Shown: positions 47,786-58,800, numbered from the stretch's first letter. The stretch: 64,000 nucleotides of DNA from Mixophyes australis (GCA_036250195.1 JAVHZZ010000009.1:100214771-100278770); one strand, 5' to 3'. A program made the numbers and translations. Notes: generated by a model from the letters alone, not told the origin.

Positions 47786-47987
47786 GCTATTACTATTACT
47801 ATCAGTTTTATTATCTTCAAAGGGATTTACCATATTCATATATTCCCTTTCAATAGCGATATTAATTTATTCCTCATTCACTATATTTCATTTCTTAATT
47901 TTCATTCAAATAATCATATTCATTAATATTAATTTACTAAAACCACCTCCCATACAACATTCTGAAATCACTATAAGTGTATATTAC

Positions 47988-48030
47988 TACCTTTATTTAT
48001 AAAGCGCTGACATATTATGCAGTGCATGTT
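47988..48030 (-). mobile_element. Tail fragment of the same type
   Basis: ACCTTTATTTATAAAGCGCT and ATTATGCAGTGCATG resemble the GCGC-containing end of the L2/SINE tail. Confidence 0.4.
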
Positions 48031-49628
48031 TGTATTGACTAGTGACCTTAGAAAAGAATCATCTTACTTTTTAAATGCTGATGTTGTTGGTGCTTCTGTC
48101 TTTGTGTAAACAGCAATATGGACACTACATGAGAACATTATACTTATCTGATTTTTAGGTACTTCTGCTAGGAAGGGAATTACGCTTCAATCTTTTAATA
48201 CCATTAATGAGTAAGTCAGTTTTGTTTCATGGAACTTGTGTGGGTGATATCAGTTCTCAAAGTATCAGTACAGAAGCTGCATCCCTTTGAGTTTAATTTT
48301 TACATTTTAGTTAATGACTTCTCTTAGCATCAATGTTTTTGGATTGCATTTTTAACACACTTTTTCTGTTTAGGCATATTTAAATAATAATATTTATAAC
48401 AGATTAAACAAAATTTTATTTTGAAAAAGAGTACTGAAAAAGCAAACAATGACCGTTCCATTTCACACAATTAAAAAATGCAATTTCATAGCATGTTAGC
48501 CACTAGCCAGTGGGCAACAATATTGAATAAGCAGTACTAATGATATTAATTGGTGTTCACCAAATCAAGAATAGTTGCTTCACTAGTTATATCCTTACTA
48601 CCACCTTAACCACACCACAGAGTATATTGAATCAACTGTTGCATTCCCAGCTGTATTTGTAGACTATAAATTCTGCACCATCTACAAAAATAACACACAT
48701 TTGACATGGAATGGTGTTTTGGTTGTATAAGTTTTCAACATGATTGCAAATAAACATTGACCCTAACACCATAACATTTTATGTATGTGTATGAATATTG
48801 TATCCACTTATTCTCAGTTATGTTTTTTCATTTAATCTATCGAATATTTAATTAATAAACAAATATGCATGAATAGCAATTATTGATAGTACGTTTAATT
48901 AGTGTGTTTAATATAAAGAATATACCTCCCTCATTTAAATGTTATTTAGTAGTTTATTTGGCTTGTTTTTAATATTCATTATTTGTATAGACATATTTAA
49001 TTTATGGTATTTCAAACATTTCTTATATGTTGAGATATTCTGTTTCTTTACATTTTTAAAAGCTCTCAATAGACTTACAAATGATTAATCTGGAACAGGC
49101 AACTTGTTTGCACAGCCATACAAGAGACAGTCAACCTACAATTTGAATAAAAATTTCCACGCTAAAAAGATAAATATCCTGCCAAGCGGAGATGATGTTG
49201 CCAAGTAACTTTGCCAATCATATGCGCCAGCATAAATAAATAAATAAACTTGAGGCAAAGAGCACTAACAAAAGGATATCCCAATGCATGGAATTTAAGA
49301 ATGTTGTTTTAATTAGGGCCATCTTTTGTAAATACCCCCAGGGTGACAAGATGAACAAGATAGGACTGGCACAGAGGAAAAACAAATGACTTTTTCAGAA
49401 TATGGCTGTTATAATTGGAGAGGAAAAAATGCTATTCTCTATGCTTACAATCTTTATAAAAAGGCTTCATTTCTTTTTAAACTCAAGCTTTAATATTTTA
49501 AGCACATTACAAAAAATGTACTTTAAAATTATAAAAATAACAAGAATAATACCATATAAAAATCCTAGGTCAGTAAACAGCATGAGGGAGCAGCACAATG
49601 GGCATCATGTAGAGTTGAACATATATGG

Positions 49629-49690
49629 GCCTGATTCATTAAGGCACGAATACTGAGTGCAATGTACGCTTGTTTTAAAATGCCCACTGT
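49629..49690. mobile_element. Half of a GGGCCTGATTC foldback MITE
   Basis: GGGCCTGATTCATTAAGG matches the terminus of 39980-40310. The inverse arm is missing, and the next sequence is an L2-type RT fragment. Confidence 0.6.
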
Positions 49691-50210
49691 TCTTATCCTG
49701 GTTCTCATTCTACCTACCGAATCACTCATTCAGTGTTAATTTCTCTAGATCCACCTCCGCTCCGCTTCCTTTATCAATTGGAGTACCACAAGGCTCAGTC
49801 CTAGCTCCTCTGCTACTCTGTATCTACACCACTTATCTTGGAAAACTAGCAAGCCTCTTTGGATTTCAGTTTCATCTCTATGCAGATGATACACAAATGT
49901 ATCTGTCCTCTCCTGATCTCTCACCATCTGTGTTGTTTCGCGTTACTGACTGTCTTCCTGCCATTTCATCTTGGATGTCCTTTCGCCAAAACAAACTCAA
50001 TCTTTCAAAAACAGAATGAATAAACTTCGCACCCAAGAGCAGAAGTTTCCTGCCTGACATTTCTATCTCTGTTGAGAACACAAATTGCACCCTGCAAGCT
50101 CGCTGCCTAGGTGTAATCCTAAACTCACAACAATCCTTTGTTCCCCACATCAACTCAATATCTAAATCATGTTACATACATCTACAAAACATTTCCAGAA
50201 TAAATGTCCA
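49690..50210 (+). pseudogene. L2-type LINE reverse transcriptase fragment
   Basis: The frame 49657-50019 holds the RT core: [50 protein letters not shown] (the YADD catalytic box), and [18 protein letters not shown]. After one in-frame TGA (50017-50019) the same frame goes on with FAPKSRSFLPD and RCLGVILNSQQSFVPHI, ending SKSCYIHLQNISRI at about 50200. This order matches CR1/L2-type LINEs. The first codons before FLSWF come from the neighbouring MITE half. A foldback MITE cuts it at 50211. The premature stop and truncation make it non-functional. Confidence 0.85.
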
Positions 50211-50374
50211 GGTAAATGTATCAAGCTGCGAGTTTCTGGCGAGTTTGAAAAGTGGAGATATTGCCAATAGCAACCAATCAGAATCTAGTTATCGTTTTGT
50301 AGAATGTACTAAATAAAGATAACTAGTATCCACTTATCAAACCCGCAGAAATCATGCAGCTTGATTTTACCCCC
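50211..50374. mobile_element. Foldback MITE, GGTAAATxTATCAAG family
   Basis: The left end GGTAAATGTATCAAGCTGCG and right end GCAGCTTGATTTTACCCC are inverse complements. Inside are AGCAACCAATCAGAATCTAG and AGATAACTAGTATCC. It is a diverged copy of 51815-51990 and truncates the L2-type RT fragment at its left. Confidence 0.75.
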
Positions 50375-50389
50375 TGCTGTAGCCGTAAC

Positions 50390-50545
50390 CTATTCAAACG
50401 CAAAATTGCGTATGGAAATGTTAAATATATAAAAGACAATAATGCAGCAGCTGTGAGCTGGATTCAATGAGTAATATTTATTGAGAGATATAGCATACAT
50501 TTTGGGGCATACACCCTGTTCTGATTCATCACACAGCTGTATCTT
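50390..50545 (-). mobile_element. Possible Penelope-like 3' end fragment
   Basis: The minus strand reads GTGATGAATCAGAACAGGG, then TGTATGCCCCAAAATG, followed by TCTCAATAAATATTACTC. The GATGA box, GGG/CCC stem and AAAA resemble the hammerhead-like box of the other Penelope-like ends here. No protein part is adjacent. Confidence 0.4.
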
Positions 50546-50901
50546 GCATTGGCTTCATTTGTGGAGTTGTAAAAAAAGTATGTTTAATTTGCACCTGACG
50601 TCAACCTGGTAGATATGTGACTTATAGACCTAAACACATCTTGAGATACAGCTGTCTTAGAATGCACATGGAATTCAATCCAGTCTTGTTAGTTTTTGTC
50701 AATCTGGTATTCCCATCTAACCTCGCAGTCCTCCCCACCTTCCTCACCAGTATCTACAGTCCTGGTCAATGTGCCCCTCATAAGTTACCACATGATGAAA
50801 TACATGTTGACACATGGACCGATTGCCATGCAGTTCCTCATGCAGTCACAGTATGAAGAACATTTTGATAACAGATATATCAATATCTGTTATTTATTAA
50901 C

Positions 50902-51168
50902 AGATATTAATATAGCACCTACATATTGCAAAGCACATTACAGAGAATATTTAATCAATCATATCCATCCACGCGCTTATCACAGACACACAATAGGGTT
51001 AATTTTGTAAATTTTTTCTTTGAAGGGTGAGAAGAAACCAGAGTAACAGGAAGAAACTCATGCAGAGAACATACAAACTCCACACAGCTTGGGTCCTTGT
51101 CAGAAGCAAACCCATGATTCCAACACTGTGAGAAAGCAATTCTAACCACTATGCCACCCTGCTGCCCA
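50902..51168 (-). mobile_element. Diverged V-SINE-like copy
   Basis: From the right, the minus strand reads GGCAGCAGGGTGGCATAGTG (head), the block TGTGTGGAGTTTGTATGTTC, and a tail with ATGTGCTTTGCAATATG and GTGCTATATTAATAT. It is older than the other copies, judging by divergence. Confidence 0.7.
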
Positions 51169-51814
51169 TGGTGCTCTTACTAATTCTCTTCTTCTAAATG
51201 CACTAGCAGTCACCTTGCTCTCTTCACACAGTTGACTTCACTTATGGATGGACTAATGCTGATTTTGCATATAACATTTCTGCATTTCTATAATTGATGT
51301 TAATTTAATACTCTCCAGAGCATAACCTACATGATCCTCTCTACCAATTGTGGATTAAAACTACCAAAGGCACTGACCTGAGAAGCTATGGGCTCCCAAT
51401 CCACATATTTATTTGTATGTGTCCACTCACTGAAACTCTTGTAATTTTTTATTATCCACTCTGGATAATGCTGGTTCACTATTTAATTGTTAAGGTTGTT
51501 ATTGTCATTAAAAAATACAACAAGTCTCTAACCCCAAGCATATTAATTTATACAGGAAGCACCATACTCTTAAATTTTCGATAGCATACCACAATCTCGC
51601 TTTATCTTTTGTCAAGGTTGAGTTTGAATTGCAAATATTTGGGTACATTACAGCCCTAGGTCCCATATTAAAGACACAAAGTCCCCTCTTATAATACACC
51701 ACTGCTCTCTACAACCCACTTTAGGTGGGGATACCCACAGTCCAAACAATATACTTTATTGTGCCTTAGACTAATGAAAGCAAAGGATTGACTGGTTGCT
51801 TATACAGCACACTT

Positions 51815-51990
51815 GGGGGTAAATTTATCAAGCTGAGGTTTTGAAAAAGTGGAGATGTTGCCATTAGCAACCAATCAGATTCTAGCTGTCATTTTGTAGA
51901 CTGTACTAAATAAATGATAACTAGAATCTGATTGGTTGCTTTAGGCAATATCTCCACTCTTTCAAACCCGCATCTTGATAAATTTACCCT
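51815..51990. mobile_element. Foldback MITE, complete copy
   Basis: GGGTAAATTTATCAAGCTG and CATCTTGATAAATTTACCC form the ends, and the arms pair along their length (TGGAGATGTTGCCATTAGC with GCAATATCTCCACT; AACCAATCAGATTCTAG with CTAGAATCTGATTGGTT). About 176 bp, no coding content. Each arm carries an inverted CCAAT motif. Confidence 0.85.
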
Positions 51991-53567
51991 TTGAACTATT
52001 TACACAATGCAAAAAAGAAGCATAGTGTTGTGTTAATTATATAGATGTTTAAATGTATGTCACAAAACACAATATATGTTCTTAGTAACAATAAAATGTA
52101 TGCACTTGCATCTGAGAAGGAGTAAAGAAATATGATGCATGCTATGCCATGGTTGCATTACATTAGCTATACAAGTTATCTATTTTTTTAGCATTTGCAA
52201 GAAATGACCTTTCAAGATGATAAAAATGTAAATATGAAACATAATTATCATTATAGTAGAGCTGAAATGTTGTTGAACTGTAAATCAAGTGAAATGTAAT
52301 TACAAACTGTAGCAGCTTTTTTCATCTAGATAAAATAATTAGCAGTATAACTTAATTTAACTAACTGTTATTTTGTGGGGTTTTTCTTATTTTTAAATAT
52401 TTTTTCCCTTAATAAAATATAAAAAAATATGACATATGAGCCTATATTTGAAATTCGAAAAACCACTATTCTAAAACATTAAAACTAAAATTAACATGTA
52501 TCACTTGGTACCATTGGTAGCAATGACAACTGTTTACTTGTTAGGCCATCTAATTAGGACAGTTGGGAACTATTCATTAAATTTAGTAACTCTATGCTGA
52601 ACAAAAGAACAGTTTGTTATTGCTGTATATGAAAATTAGGGTTATTTATAAAGCTTCATAAATGTATTCCCTGTACCAACTTTAAAAATATGACCGACAC
52701 TTCCAATAGTTTGCTTCAACTAAGAACCTTAAAATAATTTGCATTTGACAGTAATTTTAAATGCATCTTTAAAACTGGATCAATAGATATTATATTTGGG
52801 AATTGTACAAGACATCTCAAGGAGCTCCAACCGTCTTGCTTGAATTTAATAGGTCATTTAAGCAGCATCTTAGTATGTATTTAAGTAGTGCATTGGGGGA
52901 TAAAAAGCTAGCAAAGACAGAATTTCAAATTGTCATGTAGTATTTCTAGAATGTGATTTTATCCCTATCATAGGGTGATCCTAAGGATACAATAAAGGCA
53001 AGGATATATCTGAGCCTTAGGCTTTATGCCTCAAAGGTCCAGCAATGTATTGAATTGCAAACCACTGTAAATGGACCAAGAAGAGATTTTTGCCTGCTGA
53101 CAACTTTAATTTGATTGTTATTGGTTTATTTTGTACTGAAACAAGATAAATGTGTTATTGTTTTATTGTCTACCGAAACAAAATACATGTGTCAAAGATG
53201 CATAGAGCACTACATTACAAAACCATCCAGGTAATGCAATGCTATGGTAGTTCCTCTTTTAAAATCAATTGGGGGGGGGGAAGAGGTGTAAGTATAAAAA
53301 CAAAGCATATTCACCACCAATTGTTCAATGTAATTTTGATAAATTACTTTCATTCATTATTTCATTCACTTACTGTTTTGCATTCCTTTATTAAATAGTT
53401 TCACACTAAATATTTCACATGTAAAAGCAGCCATCTTGCCTATCCGCATTGCACAGCTCTGTAACACTAAGCAATTAATCTACCGTCCTGTTTCCATCCT
53501 GTCTCTGAAATGTAGTGCTGTCACTAGTGTGCAATGTGGAGTCGACTGAGGGGTGTATTGGGCTCCT
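51991..53567. other. Unassigned AT-rich stretch
   Basis: A G10 run lies at about 53271-53280. No gene or repeat was recognised. Confidence 0.5.
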
Positions 53568-54088
53568 GGCTATCAACTATGAATGAACAATTAATCTTGT
53601 CTTAAAAGAAGAAAACTACATTTAATAGTCTCAAATCATCATGAAATTTTGAACAGTAATGTACCAAACAGGATAATAATGCCCACAACAAAGAGAGTAT
53701 ATGAGTGTAAGTTTGCACGAATATTAGAGACTATAATCTTATAGGCCCATGGTAATTCATATAAATTCTCTTATCGTGGAAAAAATAAAATTGAAAGGTT
53801 AAAGCAGTTACGGCGAGATGAGAAGCCAGCTCCTCACAAGGTATCCAGGGTGTGTCGCACAGTGGAACTGCTTTCATCTTTCAATTGGATTTTATCCACT
53901 ATTCGAGACAATGATTGAAAAGAGACTCCTTATTTGTATATCTTCAGTACTGCAAGCATCCAGGCAGTAGCCCATTCCATCTTGAAAAGCTGCTGCATAA
54001 AGTAAACCTTTTTCGAACTTATATGGATTACCATGAACCTATAAGATTATAGTCTCTAATATTCGTGCGGACTTACAGTCATCTACTC

Positions 54089-55351
54089 CAGTGGTTCCCA
54101 AATATGTTGCTGTTCACGGCACCCTTAGAGTCTCCATAATTTTTTCAAGGCACCCCTCCAAAATAATTAGCGAGCATTCCCATTTTATAAGTAGCCAAAG
54201 GAGTGAAAAAACATAATAAGTATTTAGGTCAGGACAGAAATACTTATTTAGTTGTGTGCAAAAATAAACATAAATCCAAGGGAAAAAAATATTTTTATAT
54301 ATTTTTTCAATTACATTTCTGTCAAAGAATAATTTACAGCTAACTCACTCTGTGTTCCTGCATCATCTCCACACACACTGTACCCCTGCATCATCTCCAC
54401 ACTCTCTGCCCCTCTGCATCCACACACTCTGTGACTCCTCTGCATCCACACACTCTGTGCCCCCTCTGCATCCACACACTCTGTGCCCCCTCTGCATCCA
54501 CACACTCTGTGCCCCCTCTGCATCCACACACTCTATGCCCCCTTTGCATACACACATTCTGTGACCCCTCTGCATCCACACACTCTGTGCCCCTGCATCC
54601 ACATGCTCTGTGCCCCCTGCATCCACACACTCTGCTCCCTCTGCATCTTCACTGTGCCCCCTCTGCATCCTTGCTGTGCCCCCCTGCATACTCGCTTTGC
54701 CCTCTCTGCCCCCTTTGCATCCACGTTCTGCCCTCTCTGCATCCTTGCTCTGCCCTCTCTGCCCCCTCGCTCTGCCCCGTCTGCATCCTCGCTGTGCCCA
54801 CTCTGCTCCCTCTGCATTCTCGCTGTGCCCCTTCTGCATCCTCGCTCTGCCCTCTCTGCCCCCTCGCTCTGCCCCATCTGCTCCCTCTGCATTCTCGCTG
54901 TGCCCCCTCTGCATTCTCGCTGTGCCTCTCAGCATTCTCGCTCTGCCCTCTCTGCCCCCTCTGCATCCACACTCTGCCCCCCTGCATTCTCACTGTGGCC
55001 TCTCTGCCCCCTCGCTCTGCCCCCTCTGCATCCTCGCTCTGCCCTCTCTGCCTCCCGCCATGGCCAAGAAGAGAGGAAAAAAAAACAAACACAAAATAGT
55101 TACCAATTCGAGGGCGTCCAGGACCCAGCATCCTCTCTCCTGCTGCTTGTCACTGAATGTTGGACATAATGACGTTACACCTGACATTCAGTGAGAAGCG
55201 AGGAGAGAGGAGGATGCTGGCTCCCAGGCGTCGCTGGATAGGTAATTTTTTTTTGTTTTTTGTTTTTTTTCTTCTTCCTGTCCACTGCACCCCTGTGACA
55301 GCGTCGTGCACCACTGGGAGCCACGGCGCACAGTTTGGGAACCTAGGATCG
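54089..55351. mobile_element. hAT-like element carrying a C/T-rich minisatellite
   Basis: The left end is CAGTGGTTCCCAAA and the right part GCACAGTTTGGGAACCTAGG, giving inverse-complementary hAT-type ends with a few diverged terminal bases. ATCTACTC (54081-54088) and ATCTACTT (55352-55359) flank it as an 8-bp duplication with one change. The empty-site copy in the other arm of the host element (ATATACTC at about 53693-53700, read inverted) confirms both boundaries. No transposase is present. Confidence 0.8.
54369..55052. repeat. C/T-rich minisatellite, about 26-bp unit
   Basis: TGCATCCACACACTCTGTGC recurs with a 26-bp period from 54441 (54441, 54467, 54493, 54519), then degrades into variants with TCGCTCTGCCC. 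One strand is almost entirely pyrimidine plus scattered G/A. Long frames on both strands (for example 54431-55099 and 54363-54935) arise only from this low-complexity sequence. Confidence 0.9.
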
Positions 55352-55486
55352 ATCTACTTTCTTTGTTGTGGACATTATTATCCTTTTTGGTACACTACTG
55401 TTCAAAATTTCATGATTATTTGAAACTATTACATTTTGTTTTCTTCTTTTGAGACAGGAATAATTGTTCATTCATAGCGGATAGCC

Positions 55487-56318
55487 CTTATCTGCTAATC
55501 TATATAGCTTCATATTTGACACCTTAGTATAATATATAACACTGAGCCTCCTCAGGAGGAATATCTTATAGACCTTTAGAAGCTATTATTGCCTTTTTAG
55601 CACTGGAATTTTACTCTGTTTTAATGTTGGAATATCAGCCCAAAACAACATACATTTCTGCAAAGAAATGGGCAATTATACTGAAGAGGCAGAGAAAATG
55701 CAATTAGCTTGAAGGTGCAACAGCCATTAAAATATTCACAGGATAAAAAACGATTTGAACATAAAATTGCAAGGTCTTTTTCTTCTATTCTTTAAAAAAA
55801 AAAAAACTTCCTGAAATTCCTTTCTGATCCCAAAATAAAAAGTTCAAACTTAGAATCGAGAAAGAGTCTGAAATAATTCCCTTTGTCATTTTTTTGTTTG
55901 ACAAATAAATAACATTTTTCAGCAATAGCTTTGAATATGGTTTTGTTCAACTAGATGCTGAGTTGTACATTTCAAGGGTATTAACTTGTAAGGCTATAGA
56001 CATTTAAATAAGAGCCTAGAAAATCTTAAGACCTAATTTTACATTTGTTCACTGAATGTTCAATGAATTTTCATGGGTAAATTATGAAAAAATAGTAGCC
56101 TCTGGGGGCTTAAGAGTTTCATTATTTCTGAGCTAAAACAAATAGACGTACATGTATCATTTCTGCTTGATATTGTCATGAGGCATGTTAGCTTTTCTAT
56201 ATCCAGTTCTTAAGACTCCAATCAGATGTAGAATTTATTGATATCAATGTGAATACAGGTGAGTTAATATAATCTGCAATTATTTTACATATACGCCTGT
56301 TTTAAAAAGGTTGTGCGA
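55487..56318. other. Unassigned AT-rich stretch
   Basis: No gene, TIR or tandem repeat beyond a short A-run near 55794-55806. Confidence 0.5.
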
Positions 56319-56332
56319 TAATCCTTTTGAAA

Positions 56333-57032
56333 ATATTTATTTTTATTATTTTTTTATTATTTTTATATTTATTTTTATTTTTTTATTTCATCGGAATTTA
56401 TTTTTATTACATTATTAGAATTTTGGTATTATTTTTATTATTATTTTTATCCCCTTGGGTGTAAACAAGTTCATCTAGGAGACTATGGATAATATATATT
56501 ACATTATATATACCCACAGAATCACTTTTGGTATGTATTCAATGTATTTTAACAGATTCTATTAAATTTAGCTAATAAAGCAATTACCGGCAATGAAGTA
56601 TGGATAAAAAGCCCCTTCAACAGTGCAGGAGTATCTTGACAAAAACCATCACGGACGAAACGCGTTGATCTGCCTGCCTTTTTTGACCCATCCAGCCGTT
56701 TGTAGTAATAGGAACTACCGTCAGAGGGAGTCTACATAGTGTCCATTGGAATCCACAGAAGACACATGCGGACAACACGACGGGAGGATTTTCCGGTTCC
56801 TTTACCTCCGATTCCACGGATCTACCAAGAAGTAGGGTAAGACTGAGGGAAAGTGAGGGAAGGAGTAACGAGGTCCTATGCTGGATTATCATCAACATTT
56901 GCATAAGAGTATAAACATTATCTCTGTGTGATTGGATTGTTTACTGATTCATTGCACTCCCTGCCTTTGTTTATGTACTTTTTATTATAGGATCTGCAGT
57001 TATTTCAATAGAGAGCGCTAACTTGTTAACCC
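56333..57032 (+). mobile_element. 5'-truncated Penelope-like element with 14-bp TSD
   Basis: TAATCCTTTTGAAA flanks both sides (56319-56332 and 57033-57046). Inside are a T/A-rich spacer, a hammerhead-like box (56634-56672), the shared TTTTCCGGTTCCT at 56789, and a tail ending near GAGAGCGCTAACTTG. No coding part remains. TSDs of this length fit target-primed reverse transcription. The minus-strand frame 56617-56904 is an antisense shadow. Confidence 0.8.
56634..56672 (+). other. Hammerhead-like box, degenerate
   Basis: TATCTTGACAAAAACCATC followed by ACGGACGAAACGCGTTG. GAAACGCGTTG is intact and the first box is TTGACAA instead of CTGATGA. A weak CC/GG stem is possible. Probably inactive. Confidence 0.4.
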
Positions 57033-57128
57033 TAATCCTTTTGAAAGTATTGGTGATCCTGAAAACTAAAGGGGTGATGAATAAACATTGTTTTTGATAT
57101 CTTAAGTAAAGATGTTCACTGACCCCGT

Positions 57129-57220
57129 GTTCTGGTTTTGGTTTTGGATCTGGATTAACTTCGTGTTTTGGTTTTGGTTTTGGCAAAACCGCCCTTGCGT
57201 GTTTTGGTTTTGGTTTTGGA
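57129..57220. repeat. GTTTTGG subterminal repeats of the hAT
   Basis: Multiple GTTTTGGTTTTGG units in three clusters. Subterminal repeats are common transposase-binding sites in hAT elements; that role is inferred here. Confidence 0.6.
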
Positions 57221-57404
57221 TCCCTATTTTTTTTGCTAAATTCACATAATTTAGCTTTTTTCCCTCTCTACATTATTATTAACCTCAATAACACTAATTT
57301 CAAATCATTTGCAGTCAATTTTGACCACCTCACAGGTCACAATATTATTTTCAAACAAAGAATGCAGCAGTTCTTGCCAGTGATAAGAAGAAGGCTATTG
57401 TCAT

Positions 57405-57605
57405 GCCTGGGCATAAGACCAAAAAAATCCACCTCTTATGTGTGGAATTATTTTTACCCAAATCCTGACAACAGTTGTCTAGCCATTTGTTGCATTGTAA
57501 AGCCACAGTCAGTAGAGGTAGGGACCATAACCATCTAGGAACCTCATCCCTGTTACGCCATTTGAGGCCAATTCATGGAAAGCTTTTAAGAAAATCAGAA
57601 ACTTA
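57405..57605 (+). pseudogene. hAT transposase N-terminus, BED zinc finger
   Basis: The frame reads KKSTSYVWNYFYPNPDNSCL and AICC. After a one-base frameshift near 57500 it continues CKATVSRGRDHNHLGTSSLL and RHLRPIH. This is the BED finger layout: an aromatic VW.YF start, two Cys, a TS.L.RHL helix, then His..His. BED fingers bind transposon ends. The frameshift falls between the Cys pair and the His pair. Confidence 0.8.
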
Positions 57606-57867
57606 TGCTAAAAAATAACAACAAGCAGTCCAGCATCAGCTACCTCCCTTCTCTCAGCTAGATCCCAGTACCTGCAATCTACACCCCCAACACCTTCATC
57701 ATTAATATCCTCACAAGTGAACGGAGTTAGTCCTGCATCCAAGTTTCTAAGACAAGATGACTCCTCCCCTATTCAAGATTCGTCAGAAGAACCCTTGAGC
57801 GTTAGGACCACTGCTGCTGCTCCTGCTGCTGGGGGTTGATCTTTAACCCAGAAGCAGACAAAGAAGA

Positions 57868-58262
57868 AGACTACTAGTAGTTTACAACAATTGACTGTTA
57901 AACAATCCTTTGCAAGAGGAAGCAAGTAAGAAAGCTGTCACCCAGTCGCAAAGCGGATCACACAAGCCATGGCGACAATGCTAGTATTAGATCTGTGTCT
58001 AATATCCACTATTAATGCAGCTGATTTTAGACAGTTACTTGAGGTCTTGTGTCCTCGTTACCAAATTCCATCACAACACCATTTTACTAGAAAAACTATT
58101 CCTCACCTCTACCAGATGGTTCGTAAAAATTCTACCAACTGTACACTTCACCACAGATATGTGGACAAGCGGAACTGGGAAAACTAAAGATTATATGATT
58201 GTGACAGCCCACTGGGTTGGTGATTTTCCTTCACCAGCAGGGACAGCAGCAGCATGTACCTA
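57868..58262 (+). pseudogene. hAT transposase, start of catalytic region
   Basis: Reading begins with QLTVKQSFARGSK, then (frame 57969-58187) MATMLVLDLCLISTINAADF and RQLLEVLCPRYQIPSQHHF. A frameshift near 58130 leads to LPTVHFTTDMWTSGTGKTKD and YMIVTAHWV (frame 58015-58263). These match the D..P.S.VE..GFR.L...L.PRY.IPSR segment and the FTTD.WTS segment that opens the RNase-H-like catalytic fold of ZBED-type hAT transposases. The first catalytic Asp (in TTDMWTS) is present. The reading frame then runs into the L2 insertion at 58324. Confidence 0.85.
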
Positions 58263-58323
58263 AGAACGTCGCATTTTTCAGATGCAGGTTACTCTGTGTA
58301 TCATCTGCTTCACTAAGAGACAT

Positions 58324-58800
58324 ATTATTATTATTATTATTATTATTATTATCGTAGATTTGTAAAGCACCACAGTGCTCCACAGCGCCGTACAGTAGGG
58401 GAGACAAGGACATACATAAAACAAGACATACGTAAAACAATAACAGACAAGGCAGACCAAATGAATGGAGACATGAAAACAAAGGGTATGGAGGACCCTG
58501 CTCATCAGAGAGCTTACATTCTAAAGGGAAGAGGGCACAGCTGAAACAAGTGGAGCGAGTGTTGCTCAGAGTGGAGATAGGGATAGTTGTGAGGGTGCAT
58601 TATTGTGAATAGTGTTATTGAGGATAAGGTCACCTTTAAAAAAGAGATGGGTTTTCCAAGAGCATCTAAATATTTGAAGGCTGTGGGAAAGTCTGATTGA
58701 GCGTGGTAGGGAATTCCATAAGTGGGGAGCAACAAGGGAGAAGTCTTGAAGGCGAGAATGAGAGGTGGTTATCAGAGATGAGACAAGGCACACAGGTCAG
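58324..58800 (-). mobile_element. L2-type LINE 3' end inserted in the hAT
   Basis: On the minus strand, the end of ORF2 (58566-58793) is followed by TTTAGAATGTAAGCTC, GAGCAGGGTCC, a spacer, CTGTACGGCGCTGTGGAGCA and GTGGTGCTTTACAAATC, then (AAT)n (58324-58353). The GAATGTAAGCTC phrase is typical of L2 3' tails. The insertion breaks the hAT frame between YSVYHLLH-like and TADNLFEKL codons. The flanks AGAGACAT and AGAGGTAAT may be a decayed TSD. Confidence 0.8.
58566..58793 (-). pseudogene. L2-type LINE ORF2 C-terminus
   Basis: The frame contains DFSLVAPHLWNSLPRSIRLS and HSLQIFRCSWKTHLFFKGD. The signature FS..AP.LWNSLP..IR...SL..F....KTHLF is the C-terminal end of CR1/L2-type ORF2. Only the last 60 or so codons are present, so the copy is strongly 5' truncated. 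Confidence 0.75.

Larger units (their letters stand above)
47111..49628. other. Mostly unassigned, T-rich, with two L2-like tails
   Basis: 47160-47500 is very rich in T and (ATTATT). Two SINE/LINE-like tails lie at 47640-47785 and 47988-48030. From 48030 to 49628 the sequence is AT-rich with no gene. Confidence 0.5.
53568..55486. mobile_element. Inverted-repeat element with about 200-bp arms, split by a hAT
   Basis: The left arm is 53568-53763. The right arm is 54019-54088 plus 55352-55486, interrupted by the hAT-like element 54089-55351. Paired motifs include CTATGAATGAACAATTA, TCATGAAATTTTGAACAGTA, CACAACAAAGA, GCACGAATATTAGAGACTAT and AATCTTATAGG, each with its inverse in the other arm. 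Without the insert the element would be about 650 bp. The 255-bp centre (53764-54018) has no recognised coding content. The superfamily is unknown. Confidence 0.85.

Noticed and set aside
54363..55194. Six overlapping ORFs of up to 228 codons
   Set aside because: All come from the C/T-rich minisatellite. Low-complexity Cys/Pro/Leu/Ser or Gly/Arg/Glu strings on opposite strands are not a protein family.
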